From: Burkholderia sp. Ax-1719
Lineage (GTDB): Bacteria; Pseudomonadota; Gammaproteobacteria; Burkholderiales; Burkholderiaceae
DNA: 64,000 bases
Assembly: GCF_011753055.1 (NCBI RefSeq)
Contig: NZ_VWWJ01000005.1
Location: 124,001-188,000 of the forward strand
Reading direction: 5' to 3'
A program made the position numbers and the translations under genes. Positions within the stretch are counted from its first letter, which is position 1. The number at the start of each line of letters is the position of its first letter. Shown in pieces: positions 24,818-32,857 of the stretch. A model generated the notes under the pieces. The model did no database searches. It was not told the origin of the DNA and worked only from the letters and a program-made list of their open reading frames with translations.

Positions 24818-26137
24818 TCAGGCCTTCGCGGGCTTCATGCGCGCCGCGACGATCAGCGAGATCAGGCAGCCCACCGCCAGGTATGCGGCCACCAGATGCC
24901 ACGTGCCGCCGCCCACGCCCACCAGCGCCACGGCGATGAAGGGCGTGAAGCCGCCACCCACCACGCTGGCGAACTGATAGCCCACGCCTGCGCCGCTGTA
25001 GCGGTATTCGGCGCCGAACAGTTCGGTGAAGAGCGGCTGCTGCACGCTCACCACCATGTCGTGTGCGAGGTTCGCGAGCGCCACCGAGAAGATCACGATC
25101 CACAGCGTCGAGCGGGCTTCGAGCGCGAGGAAGAACGGCACCGCGCTGGCAAGACCGATTACCGCACCAATCAGATAGATGCGGCGCATGCCCAGGCGGT
25201 CGGCGAGCCAGGCGAAGCAGGGAATCGTCACGCACGAGAGTGCGCCGACAAACAGCCCGATGCCGAGGAACAGGTCGCGCGACAGCCCCAGATTCGCGGT
25301 CGAATAGCTCAGCGCGAAGGCGGTCACGATGTACATCGTGAAGAGTTCGGCCAGACGCAGCGCGATGATGTAGAGGAAGGCCTTCGGATGGCGCGTGAGC
25401 GCTTCGAGCACCGGCATCTTGAGCTTGCGATGGCCGTGTTCGACTTTCTCGACGAATTCCTTCGATTCATCCATGCTCGACCGTACCCACAGGCCGATCA
25501 GCACCAGCACGACGCTGAACAGGAAGGGCAGACGCCAGCCCCATGCACGGAATGCCGTATCGCCAAGCAGATGGCTCAGCAACGCGACGATGCCGGTCGC
25601 CAGCACGAGACCCACGCCGTAGCCCACCTGCACGCCGCTGCTATAGAACGCTTTCTTGCCCTTGGGCGCGCTTTCCACCGCCATCAGCGCCGCGCCGCCC
25701 CATTCGCCGCCCACCGCGAAGCCCTGGATTGCGCGCATCAGCACGAGCAGCACGGGCGCCCACCAGCCGATCGATGCGAAGGTCGGCAACAGGCCGATCG
25801 CGACCGTGGACAGACCCATCAGCATCACGGTGAGCACGAGCATGCGCTTGCGCCCGAGGCGGTCGCCATAGTGGCCGAACACCACGCCGCCGAGCGGGCG
25901 GAACAGGAAGCCCACGCCGAAGGTGGCGAAGGCCGCGAGCGTGCCCATGTTTTTGCCGATGGCGGGGAAAAATTCGGCGTTGAACACCAGCGCGGCAACG
26001 ATGCCGTAGAGCAGGAAGTCGTACCAGTCGACGACGGCGCCAACGAAACTGCCGAGCGCCGCTTTCTTCGCCTGGCTGCGTGCCTGGCCGGCGTTGGACG
26101 GTTCGGCCGCGCCCGTGGATTCGAGGGTGGGGGTCAT
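24818..26137 (-). CDS. MFS transporter, metabolite:H+ symporter (ShiA/KgtP type)
   Basis: A 439-residue inner-membrane symporter with 12 predicted membrane segments, of the family that takes up shikimate, alpha-ketoglutarate, proline/betaine or aromatic acids. Signatures are VVDWYDFLLYG in the first segment, HYGDRLGRKRMLVLT in the first cytoplasmic loop and IQGFAVGGEWGGAALMAVE in the fourth/fifth segments. It is divergent from the 4-hydroxyphenylpyruvate dioxygenase gene, and two PcaR-like sites lie between them. It may therefore import an aromatic or shikimate-like acid. No quinate or shikimate enzyme is adjacent. Confidence 0.87.
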   Translation of the reverse strand: MTPTLESTGAAEPSNAGQARSQAKKAALGSFVGAVVDWYDFLLYGIVAALVFNAEFFPAIGKNMGTLAAFATFGVGFLFRPLGGVVFGHYGDRLGRKRMLVLTVMLMGLSTVAIGLLPTFASIGWWAPVLLVLMRAIQGFAVGGEWGGAALMAVESAPKGKKAFYSSGVQVGYGVGLVLATGIVALLSHLLGDTAFRAWGWRLPFLFSVVLVLIGLWVRSSMDESKEFVEKVEHGHRKLKMPVLEALTRHPKAFLYIIALRLAELFTMYIVTAFALSYSTANLGLSRDLFLGIGLFVGALSCVTIPCFAWLADRLGMRRIYLIGAVIGLASAVPFFLALEARSTLWIVIFSVALANLAHDMVVSVQQPLFTELFGAEYRYSGAGVGYQFASVVGGGFTPFIAVALVGVGGGTWHLVAAYLAVGCLISLIVAARMKPAKA

Positions 26138-26316
26138 GAGAGTGTCTCCAGTCCCGGCAGCGCTTTGGTCTGCCTGCGTTGTTGCTTGCGGTGCTTCTAG
26201 CGTGATGCTTGCGATGTTGCTTGCGTCGTTCTGCGCCGGCGTGCGTGTGGTCGCCAGCGGTGAAACGGAGCATAGGGCGGCGCGCGCCCCGGATCAATGC
26301 ACACAGCGCGCGAAAT

Positions 26317-26352
26317 GCGCGATTATCGCCCATAAGTGTGCGATTATCGAAC
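26317..26352. promoter_or_regulatory. Tandem PcaR/IclR-type operator sites
   Basis: GCGCGATTATCGCCC (26317-26331) and GTGCGATTATCGAAC (26338-26352) are two copies of one element, 21 bases apart. The second, read on the minus strand, is GTTCGATAATCGCAC, which I recall as the operator reported for Pseudomonas putida PcaR. They lie in the 485-base divergent region 26138-26622, which otherwise shows no gene. Confidence 0.65.
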
Positions 26353-26622
26353 GCTTTGAGGGTTAGCACGGAGGATGGCGCGTGCCGTACGAGCGGGCTG
26401 TCTTTGGCGCGGTGTACGAATTGGTTAAAATTGCCGCGCGGCGGCCGGGTGGCGTTGCTCAGGTCGTCAAGCGTTTCATGACCCGTCGCCGGGGCTTGCG
26501 CCACGCGCGTTCTGCACGCACTCTCTAGCTGTGCTGGCCGCCTGGTTTCATTGCCTGCTTGATCGTTTTCGCTTCAACGTTTTCTTTAGACGCTTCATCG
26601 TCTGGTATCAGGAGCTTCCCGC

Positions 26623-27738
26623 ATGTCGTCCACCCCTATTTCCGCTGCGGCGGAGCAGGCCAATCCGCTCGGCATGGCCGGGCTCGAGTTCGTCGAATTC
26701 GCGGCGCCCGAGCCCGCCGCGCTGGCGGCGCAGCTCGCGCAGCTGGGGTTCAAGGCCATCGCGCGTCATATCAGCAAGGACGTCACCCTGTGGCGTCAGG
26801 GCCAGATGAATTTCCTCGTCAACGCCGAGCCCGATTCGTTCGCCGCCCGCTATGCCGAGGAATACGGCATGGGCGTGTGCGCCATCGGCGTGCGTGTGGA
26901 GAGCGCGCGGCGCGCCTTCGAGCACGCGCTGCGTCTGGGCGCCTGGGCTTATGAAGGCGAGCGCATCGGCGCGGGCGAGTTGCGCATCCCGGCCATTCAG
27001 GGTATCGGCGACTCGCATATTTATTTCGTCGACCGCTGGCGCGGCCGGGGTGGTCAGCGCGGCGGCGTGGGCGATATCTCGATCTTCGACATCGACTTTC
27101 GTCCCATCGATGTGGCCACCGCGCAGGCCGATCTGGAGCACAGCGGCACGGGCCTGCAACGCGTCGATCACCTCACGCAGACGGTGGGGGCGGGGCGCAT
27201 TGGCGAATGGCTCGATTTTTATCGCGATCTGCTGCATTTCCGCGAGATCCACGAGATCAACGCGAACTGGCACGTTGCGCAGGAGTCGCGCGTGATGGTG
27301 TCGCCGGATGGCGATATCCGCATTCCGGTCTATGAAGAAGGCACGCGCCGCACCGAACTCATGCACGAATATCTGCCCGATCATCCGGGCGAGGGCGTGC
27401 AGCATATTGCGCTTGCGACCGACGACATCGTGCCTTGCATCGACGCGCTGATGGCCAACGGCGTCGAGTTCGTCGAGCCGCCCGCCGCCTATTACGATTC
27501 GGTCGATGCGCGTCTGCCCGGTCATGGCGTCGATCTGGAGGCGCTGCGCAAGCGCCATATCCTGATCGACGGCGAGATTGGCGAAGACGGCGTGCCGCGC
27601 CTGTTTTTCCAGACCTTTGTGAAGCGCCGCGCGGGCGAGATTTTCTTCGAGGTGGTGCAGCGCAGCGGACACCAGGGTTTCGGCGAAGGCAATCTCGACG
27701 TTCTGGCGAAAGCACGCGCGGCGCAGCCGGGCGCTTAA
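26623..27738 (+). CDS. hpd: 4-hydroxyphenylpyruvate dioxygenase family enzyme
   Basis: A 371-residue Fe(II) dioxygenase of the vicinal-oxygen-chelate fold. The typical reaction converts 4-hydroxyphenylpyruvate to homogentisate in tyrosine breakdown. The two-domain layout is complete and the three iron ligands are visible: His in RVDHLTQTVG, His in VQHIALATDD and Glu in GEIFFEVVQR. The N-terminal domain follows the family (FVEFAAPEP, VTLWRQGQMNFLVNAEPDSFA). ATG at 26623 has TCAGGAGCTTCCCGC upstream. Homogentisate dioxygenase is not nearby. The neighbourhood (aromatic/shikimate-type MFS and PcaR-like regulator) leaves room for a related activity such as 3-dehydroshikimate dehydratase, whose C-terminal half is HPPD-like. 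Confidence 0.82.
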   Translation: MSSTPISAAAEQANPLGMAGLEFVEFAAPEPAALAAQLAQLGFKAIARHISKDVTLWRQGQMNFLVNAEPDSFAARYAEEYGMGVCAIGVRVESARRAFEHALRLGAWAYEGERIGAGELRIPAIQGIGDSHIYFVDRWRGRGGQRGGVGDISIFDIDFRPIDVATAQADLEHSGTGLQRVDHLTQTVGAGRIGEWLDFYRDLLHFREIHEINANWHVAQESRVMVSPDGDIRIPVYEEGTRRTELMHEYLPDHPGEGVQHIALATDDIVPCIDALMANGVEFVEPPAAYYDSVDARLPGHGVDLEALRKRHILIDGEIGEDGVPRLFFQTFVKRRAGEIFFEVVQRSGHQGFGEGNLDVLAKARAAQPGA

Positions 27739-28724
27739 ACCGTCACCACGATCTTGCCGACCTGCTCGCCTGCTTCCATGTAGCGATGCGCGTCGGCGAT
27801 CTGCTCGAATGCGAAGGTGCGGTCGATCGCGGGCTTGAGCGCGCCCGAGGCGAGGCCTTCGGTGATGAAGCGTTTGGCGCGTTCGAGCCGGGCGGCATCG
27901 GTGGTGATCTCGAATAGCTCGTAGCCGCGCACGTTCAGGTGACGGCCGAGCAGTTCCATCACCGGCACGCTCAGATCGCGCGTGTCGAGCGCGCCGTACT
28001 GGAAGAACTTGCCGTCACGCGCGAGCGCGCGCAATTGATGCGCGGCTTCGGGGCCGCCGACCGGGTCGAACGCGATCTGCGCGCCGCGCCCGTCCGTGCA
28101 ATCGAGCACCTGTTGCGTGAGCGCCGCGCCGCCGCCCGCGATCACGTGTTTGGCCCCTGCCTTCAGCAACGCATCCCGTTTCTTGTCGCTGCGCGTGAGC
28201 GCGATGGGCGTCGCGCCCACGCTATTGGCGATCTGGATCGCAGCGAGGCCGACGCTGCTCGATGCCGCGCCCACCAGCACCGCTTCGCCTTGCTTGAGTC
28301 CGCCGAGTTCGATCAGGGCGCCCCAGGCCGTGGTGTACATCATCCACGTGGCGGCGGCCTCCTCGAATGACAGACCAGCCGGATTCTTCACGACCGCATG
28401 CACCGGCGCGTTGACGAGCTCGCCGTACATGCCGTAATCGAGAAACGAAAACGCGGGCACCACGCTCACCGCGTCGCCGACCGCGAAGTCCTGCACGCCG
28501 CTGCCCACCGCTTCGATCACGCCCGAGCCTTCATAGCCGAGCTGCGCGGGGAAGCGCGGCGCGTGGGTGTATTGGCCGCTGCGGTACATCACCTCGGCGC
28601 GATTCAGGCCAATCGCCTTGATGCGGATCTGCACTTCGCCGGCCTTGGGCGCGGCCACATCGATCTCTTCGACTTGCAGGACTTCGGGGCCGCCGGTGCG
28701 GTTGAAACGGACGACTCGTGACAT
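27735..28724 (-). CDS. Zinc-independent quinone oxidoreductase / medium-chain alcohol dehydrogenase family
   Basis: A 329-residue NADPH-dependent oxidoreductase of the medium-chain dehydrogenase superfamily. The N-terminal GroES-like domain (RAEVMYRSGQY, GYEGSGVIEAVGSGV) and the Rossmann domain (VLVGAASSSVGLAAIQIA) resemble quinone oxidoreductase. The structural-zinc cysteines are absent. It probably reduces quinones or enones in the cytosol. The stop overlaps the dioxygenase stop by four bases on the opposite strand. The divergent promoter region is 28725-28862, shared with no other start. Confidence 0.87.
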   Translation of the reverse strand: MSRVVRFNRTGGPEVLQVEEIDVAAPKAGEVQIRIKAIGLNRAEVMYRSGQYTHAPRFPAQLGYEGSGVIEAVGSGVQDFAVGDAVSVVPAFSFLDYGMYGELVNAPVHAVVKNPAGLSFEEAAATWMMYTTAWGALIELGGLKQGEAVLVGAASSSVGLAAIQIANSVGATPIALTRSDKKRDALLKAGAKHVIAGGGAALTQQVLDCTDGRGAQIAFDPVGGPEAAHQLRALARDGKFFQYGALDTRDLSVPVMELLGRHLNVRGYELFEITTDAARLERAKRFITEGLASGALKPAIDRTFAFEQIADAHRYMEAGEQVGKIVVTV

Positions 28725-28862
28725 ATCAGGCTCCTTCGATCAAACGGTTTCGAACGGATACTGTAGGCCGCCTCAGACTGCGGATAAACGCGCGACGGAA
28801 TCACTTATTGTTATTCGATCGATAACAATCGGCATGGCTTTGTTACGCGAGGCCACATGGGC

Positions 28863-29774
28863 CTAGCCCGGCAGCCTGCGCGCCGCGAGTTCCGAAATCC
28901 AGTCGATGAACACCCGCACTTTGCCCGGCAGATGGTCGCGGTTCGGATACACGACGGACACTGGCTTGGGCACGGGCGCGAGGTTGGGCAACACTTCCAC
29001 GAGATGGCCTGTATCGATCCAGGGTTGCAGCGCGGGCCGCAACGCCTGCACGATGCCCAGGCCCGCCAGGCCGCTGGCGAGCACGGCTTCGGCGTTGTCG
29101 GTGAGGAGGCCGCTTGTGAGCTTGAGCGTGACGGTTTTGCCGCCGGAGCGAAACGTCCAGTCGATCACGCGGCGGTTGCGCCCGGTGAAGAAGTTCACCG
29201 CCTTATGCGTCTGCAACTCGTCGAGCGTGCGCGGCACACCGTGGCGCGCGAGATAGGCGGGAGAAGCACATGTCGCCATCTGCACTACGCCAATCTGGCG
29301 CGCAATCAGGCCCGAATCCTTGAGTTCACCCACGCGCAGCACGCAGTCGATACCTTCGCTGATCAGATCGGCGGGCTGATCGTTCACGCCCAGCACGATT
29401 TCCACCTGCGGATAGCGCTGCTGGAAATCGGGCAGGGCGGGCACCACCATGGTTTTGGCGAGCGCCACAGGCAATTCGATCCGCAAGCGCCCTTTGGGCT
29501 GCGGCCGGTTCTGCGCGAATTGTGCGAACGAAGCGAAGGTCTCGTTGACGTTGGCGAGCAGATGGACGCAGCGTTGATAGAACGCCTCACCTTCGGCCGT
29601 AGTGCTCACGCGTCGCGTGCTGCGGTTGAGCAGGCGGATGCCCAGTTCCGTCTCAAGTTGCTGCACGGCCTTGGTGACGGCAGGGCGGTGCAACTGCAGC
29701 GCCTCGGCGGCTTGCGTGAAGCTGCCGCGTTCGACGATGTTCACGTAGATCTGCATGGTCTGCAGACGGTCCAT
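28863..29774 (-). CDS. LysR family regulator
   Basis: A 303-residue LysR protein of the large CrgA/AaeR-like group, with helix-turn-helix (MDRLQTMQIYVNIVERGSFTQ, LHRPAVTKAVQQLE in separate parts of residues 1-45) and the RRVSTTAEGEAFYQRC segment typical of the group. ATG at 29774 sits behind CGAGGAGTTCCC; an in-frame start at 29846 is less likely. It reads in the same direction as the quinone oxidoreductase, which it may regulate; such regulators often control quinone or oxidoreductase genes next door. Confidence 0.88.
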   Translation of the reverse strand: MDRLQTMQIYVNIVERGSFTQAAEALQLHRPAVTKAVQQLETELGIRLLNRSTRRVSTTAEGEAFYQRCVHLLANVNETFASFAQFAQNRPQPKGRLRIELPVALAKTMVVPALPDFQQRYPQVEIVLGVNDQPADLISEGIDCVLRVGELKDSGLIARQIGVVQMATCASPAYLARHGVPRTLDELQTHKAVNFFTGRNRRVIDWTFRSGGKTVTLKLTSGLLTDNAEAVLASGLAGLGIVQALRPALQPWIDTGHLVEVLPNLAPVPKPVSVVYPNRDHLPGKVRVFIDWISELAARRLPG

Positions 29775-29933
29775 GGGAACTCCTCGGCGTGCTTTGGCAC
29801 TGTGATTCGGACCCGCATCTTCGCACGCGCGGGCAAGACGCCGCATGTGGTCTGGCGCACGGTTGCGAAACGTCGCATGGCATAAGCTGTAAGCGGGCCT
29901 TCCCCTATGGCGGGGCTAATAAAGGGTCGAACA

Positions 29934-31022
29934 ATGCCAGGCACCAGGCACATCTCCGGGACATTGCGCGCGGCGCTGCGCGCGGCCTTGCCGTTTGCGT
30001 TGTTCTCGTTGTTCTCTTCGGTGTTCTCCGCGAATGCCGTGTACGCGCAAGCACCGGCTGCCGCGTCCAATCCGGCCGTTGAAGATCATCCACCCGTCTG
30101 GATCGCACGCTCGCCGGGCCATCCCACCTTGATCCTGTTGCCGACCATTCACGCTTTGGCGAGCGACGACCCGCGCGTGAACGCAGCGCTTGCCTCGATT
30201 GCGGATGGCGTGCAGGCAATCGTGCTGGAAACCCACACAAAGCCGACGCCCGAGGATACGCAAACCGTCAGACGCATCGGCTTCTATCCCGCGAGCGACA
30301 ATCTCACCAATCACGTGAGCTCGATGACGGCCGAATCGCTGGCCCGTTGCGCGCGCGACAGCGGCGCGGACATCCACGCTTTTTTCCAGACCAAACCGTG
30401 GCTGGCGGGTTTTGCGGTGCAGGCGGTGCGGTTGCATCAGTGGCGCTGGGCATCCGACGGATCGAAGCGCGTGCATTTCGTGAGGACGGCTGCGCCGCTG
30501 GTGTTCCCCGGCATCGACGAGCGACTGGAAACGCTGGCGCGCCACCGGCAGATTCCTCTGATCTATCTGGAAACGATGGAGCAGGGCATGCAGTTGTTCG
30601 ACGACATGCCCGCCGCCGATCAGGAAGCGTTTCTACAGAGCGTGTGCGAAGGATTGCGCGGCGCTAAGACGCCGGGAGAGGTGTCGTATGAATCGTTCCA
30701 GGCCGCCTGGGCGAAGGGCGATGCGGCAGCGCTGGAGCATCTGGCGAACGCGCGTTATCCAGGCGAGAGCGACGCGCATTACGACTTCAGCCAATATCTC
30801 TTCTCGCGCGGAACGGACATTTTCGCGGCCACGCTGGAGCGCGACGGCTACTTTTACGGCAAGGGTCCGATCCTCGTTGCGGTGGGCGCGGGGCATTTTT
30901 TCGGTGAACGTTCGCTGCTGCAACATCTGCGCGATGCGGGCTATACCGTCACGCCGCCACCCGCACTGACGCAGCCCACGCCGTTGCCTGCCCCGCCGCT
31001 GCACGAGGTCGCCGCGCGTTGA
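29934..31022 (+). CDS. TraB/GumN family secreted protein
   Basis: A 362-residue exported protein with an N-terminal hydrophobic signal (AALPFALFSLFSSVFSANAVYA) and a TraB/GumN domain. The family contains metalloprotease-like folds (Tiki, PrgY) with two conserved GX2H-type sites. Here the candidates are LPTIHAL with the conserved His, VLETHTKP, and the C-terminal VAVGAGHFFGERSLL. It is probably periplasmic; a Pro-rich tail of about 25 residues ends the protein. Start 29934 follows AAAGGGTCG; an ATG at 29907 would add nine residues. Function in bacteria is poorly known. Confidence 0.82.
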   Translation: MPGTRHISGTLRAALRAALPFALFSLFSSVFSANAVYAQAPAAASNPAVEDHPPVWIARSPGHPTLILLPTIHALASDDPRVNAALASIADGVQAIVLETHTKPTPEDTQTVRRIGFYPASDNLTNHVSSMTAESLARCARDSGADIHAFFQTKPWLAGFAVQAVRLHQWRWASDGSKRVHFVRTAAPLVFPGIDERLETLARHRQIPLIYLETMEQGMQLFDDMPAADQEAFLQSVCEGLRGAKTPGEVSYESFQAAWAKGDAAALEHLANARYPGESDAHYDFSQYLFSRGTDIFAATLERDGYFYGKGPILVAVGAGHFFGERSLLQHLRDAGYTVTPPPALTQPTPLPAPPLHEVAAR

Positions 31023-31109
31023 TTCTTGCGTTTTGCTTTCGCTTGAAAACGTTTGCGCATTACCGCGCCTTACCCTAAAGGTTCCCCCGGCGACGCCGTT
31101 AGCCGGGAT

Positions 31110-31328
31110 ATGAAGACGCCATTCTCCAAATCCGAAGCGCAATTGATCCTCTCGATCGCTCACGAGCGCGCCGAGTATCGTGCCGCCGTCGCGGGTGTCG
31201 AACTGGAATCCGCAGCAGGTTCCGCGATTTACGACACCGTGATCTATTCGACGCTTTCCGAACTCGCGCCGGCGCTGTCGATCGAGGAATTCATCGGTCT
31301 GCTCGCGCGTCCCGAGGTTTTGCACTGA
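31110..31328 (+). CDS. Hypothetical small protein
   Basis: A 72-residue soluble acidic protein, mostly helical by composition (KSEAQLILSIAHERAEYRAA, YSTLSELAPALSIEEFIGLL). I do not recognise a family. Coding is supported by regular codon use and by its position as a single gene between the TraB/GumN gene (87-base gap) and two hairpins before the convergent porin. ATG at 31110 has CCGGGAT upstream, a weak ribosome site. Confidence 0.55.
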   Translation: MKTPFSKSEAQLILSIAHERAEYRAAVAGVELESAAGSAIYDTVIYSTLSELAPALSIEEFIGLLARPEVLH

Positions 31329-31368
31329 CGTTTCCGGATTGATCCGGAATCCTCATCGAAAAAAATAA

Positions 31369-31430
31369 AGGTTCGCCCGAACGACGAACCTCACACAGGG
31401 CACGCCGCGCACCCGCGCCGCGTGCCCTGT
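31369..31430. terminator. Two hairpins between the small gene and the convergent porin
   Basis: AGGTTCG (31369-31375) pairs with CGAACCT (31385-31391). A longer stem, ACAGGGCACG (31395-31404) with CGTGCCCTGT (31421-31430), lies 14 bases past the porin stop. Neither has a long T run, but together they separate the convergent genes. Confidence 0.6.
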
Positions 31431-31443
31431 TGCATTTGAGCGT

Positions 31444-32640
31444 TTAGAACTTCTGGCGGAAGCCGATGCTGACGATGGTCTGCGACTGCGCCGCCGACGA
31501 GTGGCTGTTGCCCTTGTCCGACACCGACGCCGTCGCCGCCACCGGTTCGCCGAGTGCGTTGAGCGTCATGCCCGAAGCGTGCTGGTAGCCCGCGAGCAGG
31601 TACACCGTCGAGCGCTTCGACAGATCATAAAGCGCGCCGAGCGAGACGTTGTGGTACTGCGCTTCATCGTCGAGACCGTCGACGTGGCTGCCGCGCGTGT
31701 AGCTGTAGCCCGCGAACAGGTGCGTGCGCGGCTGCACGTTCCACATGCCGAATGCGCCCGCGATGTTGAAGTTCGCCGTGCCGGAGTAGAGCGAATTCGC
31801 GCCCGCCTTGTATTGCACGTTGCTGTAGTTCACGCCCACCAGCACGGTGCCGAAGTCCCACGTTGCGCCCGTCGCCACCACCTGTTGCGATTGCGCGCTG
31901 GCGTAGCCTTCGTTGATCGACGAATTGAAGGTGCCGTCGAAGGTGCCTTGCCACTTGCCGTACGTGGAATCGGTGAGGCCGGTCTTGCTGTTGTCCGAAC
32001 GCTCGTAGCCTACGCCCACGTGCAGCGGGCCGTTCGCATAGCCCGCGCCTACGCTCCACGTGTTCTTGCGCTTGAGCGTGCCTGCCTGGCCGCCGAAGCC
32101 GTACAGCGCGCCGAACGTGAAGCCCGAGTAGTTCGCGCTCGTGTACTTGATCGAGTTGTCGACACGCGTGGTCTGGTCGAGATCGTCGATATCGCCCGGA
32201 TGCGCACCGAAGCCGCCCACCACGCTGACCGGCGCGACCGGCGCGACGAAGTCGTTGAGCGAGGTGTATTGACGGCCCATGGTGAGCGAGCCGTATTGCT
32301 TGTCGGCGAGGCCCATGAAGGCCTGACGCCCGAACAGGCGACCGCCTTGACCCGAAGTGCCGTTGCTGATGTCGAAGCCGTCTTCAAGCAGGAAGATCGC
32401 GGCGAGACCATTGCCGAGGTCTTCCTTGCCCTTGAGCCCCCAGCGGCTACCCGAGAGGTTGCCGCTCGTCACGCCCACGTTCGAATGGCCTTGATACGCG
32501 CCGGCGCTGCCGGTGCGCTCACTGCTGCGGTACGTGATGCCCGCATCGACAATCCCGTAGAGCGTGACGGAGCCCTGCGCCGCCGCGACGCCCGCGAGCG
32601 ACATCAGAATCGGTGCAGAGATCAGGTGTTTTTTCATCAT
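31444..32640 (-). CDS. Outer-membrane general porin (second copy of the family)
   Basis: A 398-residue beta-barrel porin. The signal peptide (MMKKHLISAPILMSLAGVAAA) is followed by QGSVTLYGIVDAG, and the barrel ends with SIGFRQKF and its terminal Phe. The conserved NLSGSRWGLKGKEDLGNGL block of Burkholderia porins is present. Two adjacent ATGs (32640 and 32637) are possible starts. It differs clearly from the porins at 4711 and 47698 in its loops, so the copies are not recent duplicates. It lies downstream of the sugar dehydrogenase operon on the same strand, 217 bases away, and may admit the substrate of that enzyme. Confidence 0.9.
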   Translation of the reverse strand: MMKKHLISAPILMSLAGVAAAQGSVTLYGIVDAGITYRSSERTGSAGAYQGHSNVGVTSGNLSGSRWGLKGKEDLGNGLAAIFLLEDGFDISNGTSGQGGRLFGRQAFMGLADKQYGSLTMGRQYTSLNDFVAPVAPVSVVGGFGAHPGDIDDLDQTTRVDNSIKYTSANYSGFTFGALYGFGGQAGTLKRKNTWSVGAGYANGPLHVGVGYERSDNSKTGLTDSTYGKWQGTFDGTFNSSINEGYASAQSQQVVATGATWDFGTVLVGVNYSNVQYKAGANSLYSGTANFNIAGAFGMWNVQPRTHLFAGYSYTRGSHVDGLDDEAQYHNVSLGALYDLSKRSTVYLLAGYQHASGMTLNALGEPVAATASVSDKGNSHSSAAQSQTIVSIGFRQKF

Positions 32641-32794
32641 GTGTTGTCTCGATGAGAGGTGGACCGCCATGCAGCGGTCTCTTGTTATGCGCGCAGGCAC
32701 AGGCCGCCTCGCGTGAAAATGCGTGGCGGCCCGCGGCCTGCGCGCGGAAAAAAGGCGTGGATTTTACGGAGTCGTGGCGAAAGCGCCAGTGCCT

Positions 32795-32839
32795 TTTTCG
32801 CGCACGGCGTCGCGCACGGCGCGATGCCGTGCGCGAAAA
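32795..32839. repeat. Long inverted repeat between cytochrome gene and porin
   Basis: TTTTCGCGCACGGC (32795-32808) and its exact reverse complement (32826-32839) make a 14-bp stem around a 17-base loop, and the loop holds another copy of GCGCACGGC. It lies 18 bases after the cytochrome stop. T runs are on the wrong side for a simple terminator on either strand. Confidence 0.6.
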
Positions 32840-32857
32840 CCCCTGCTTTTTATGGGC

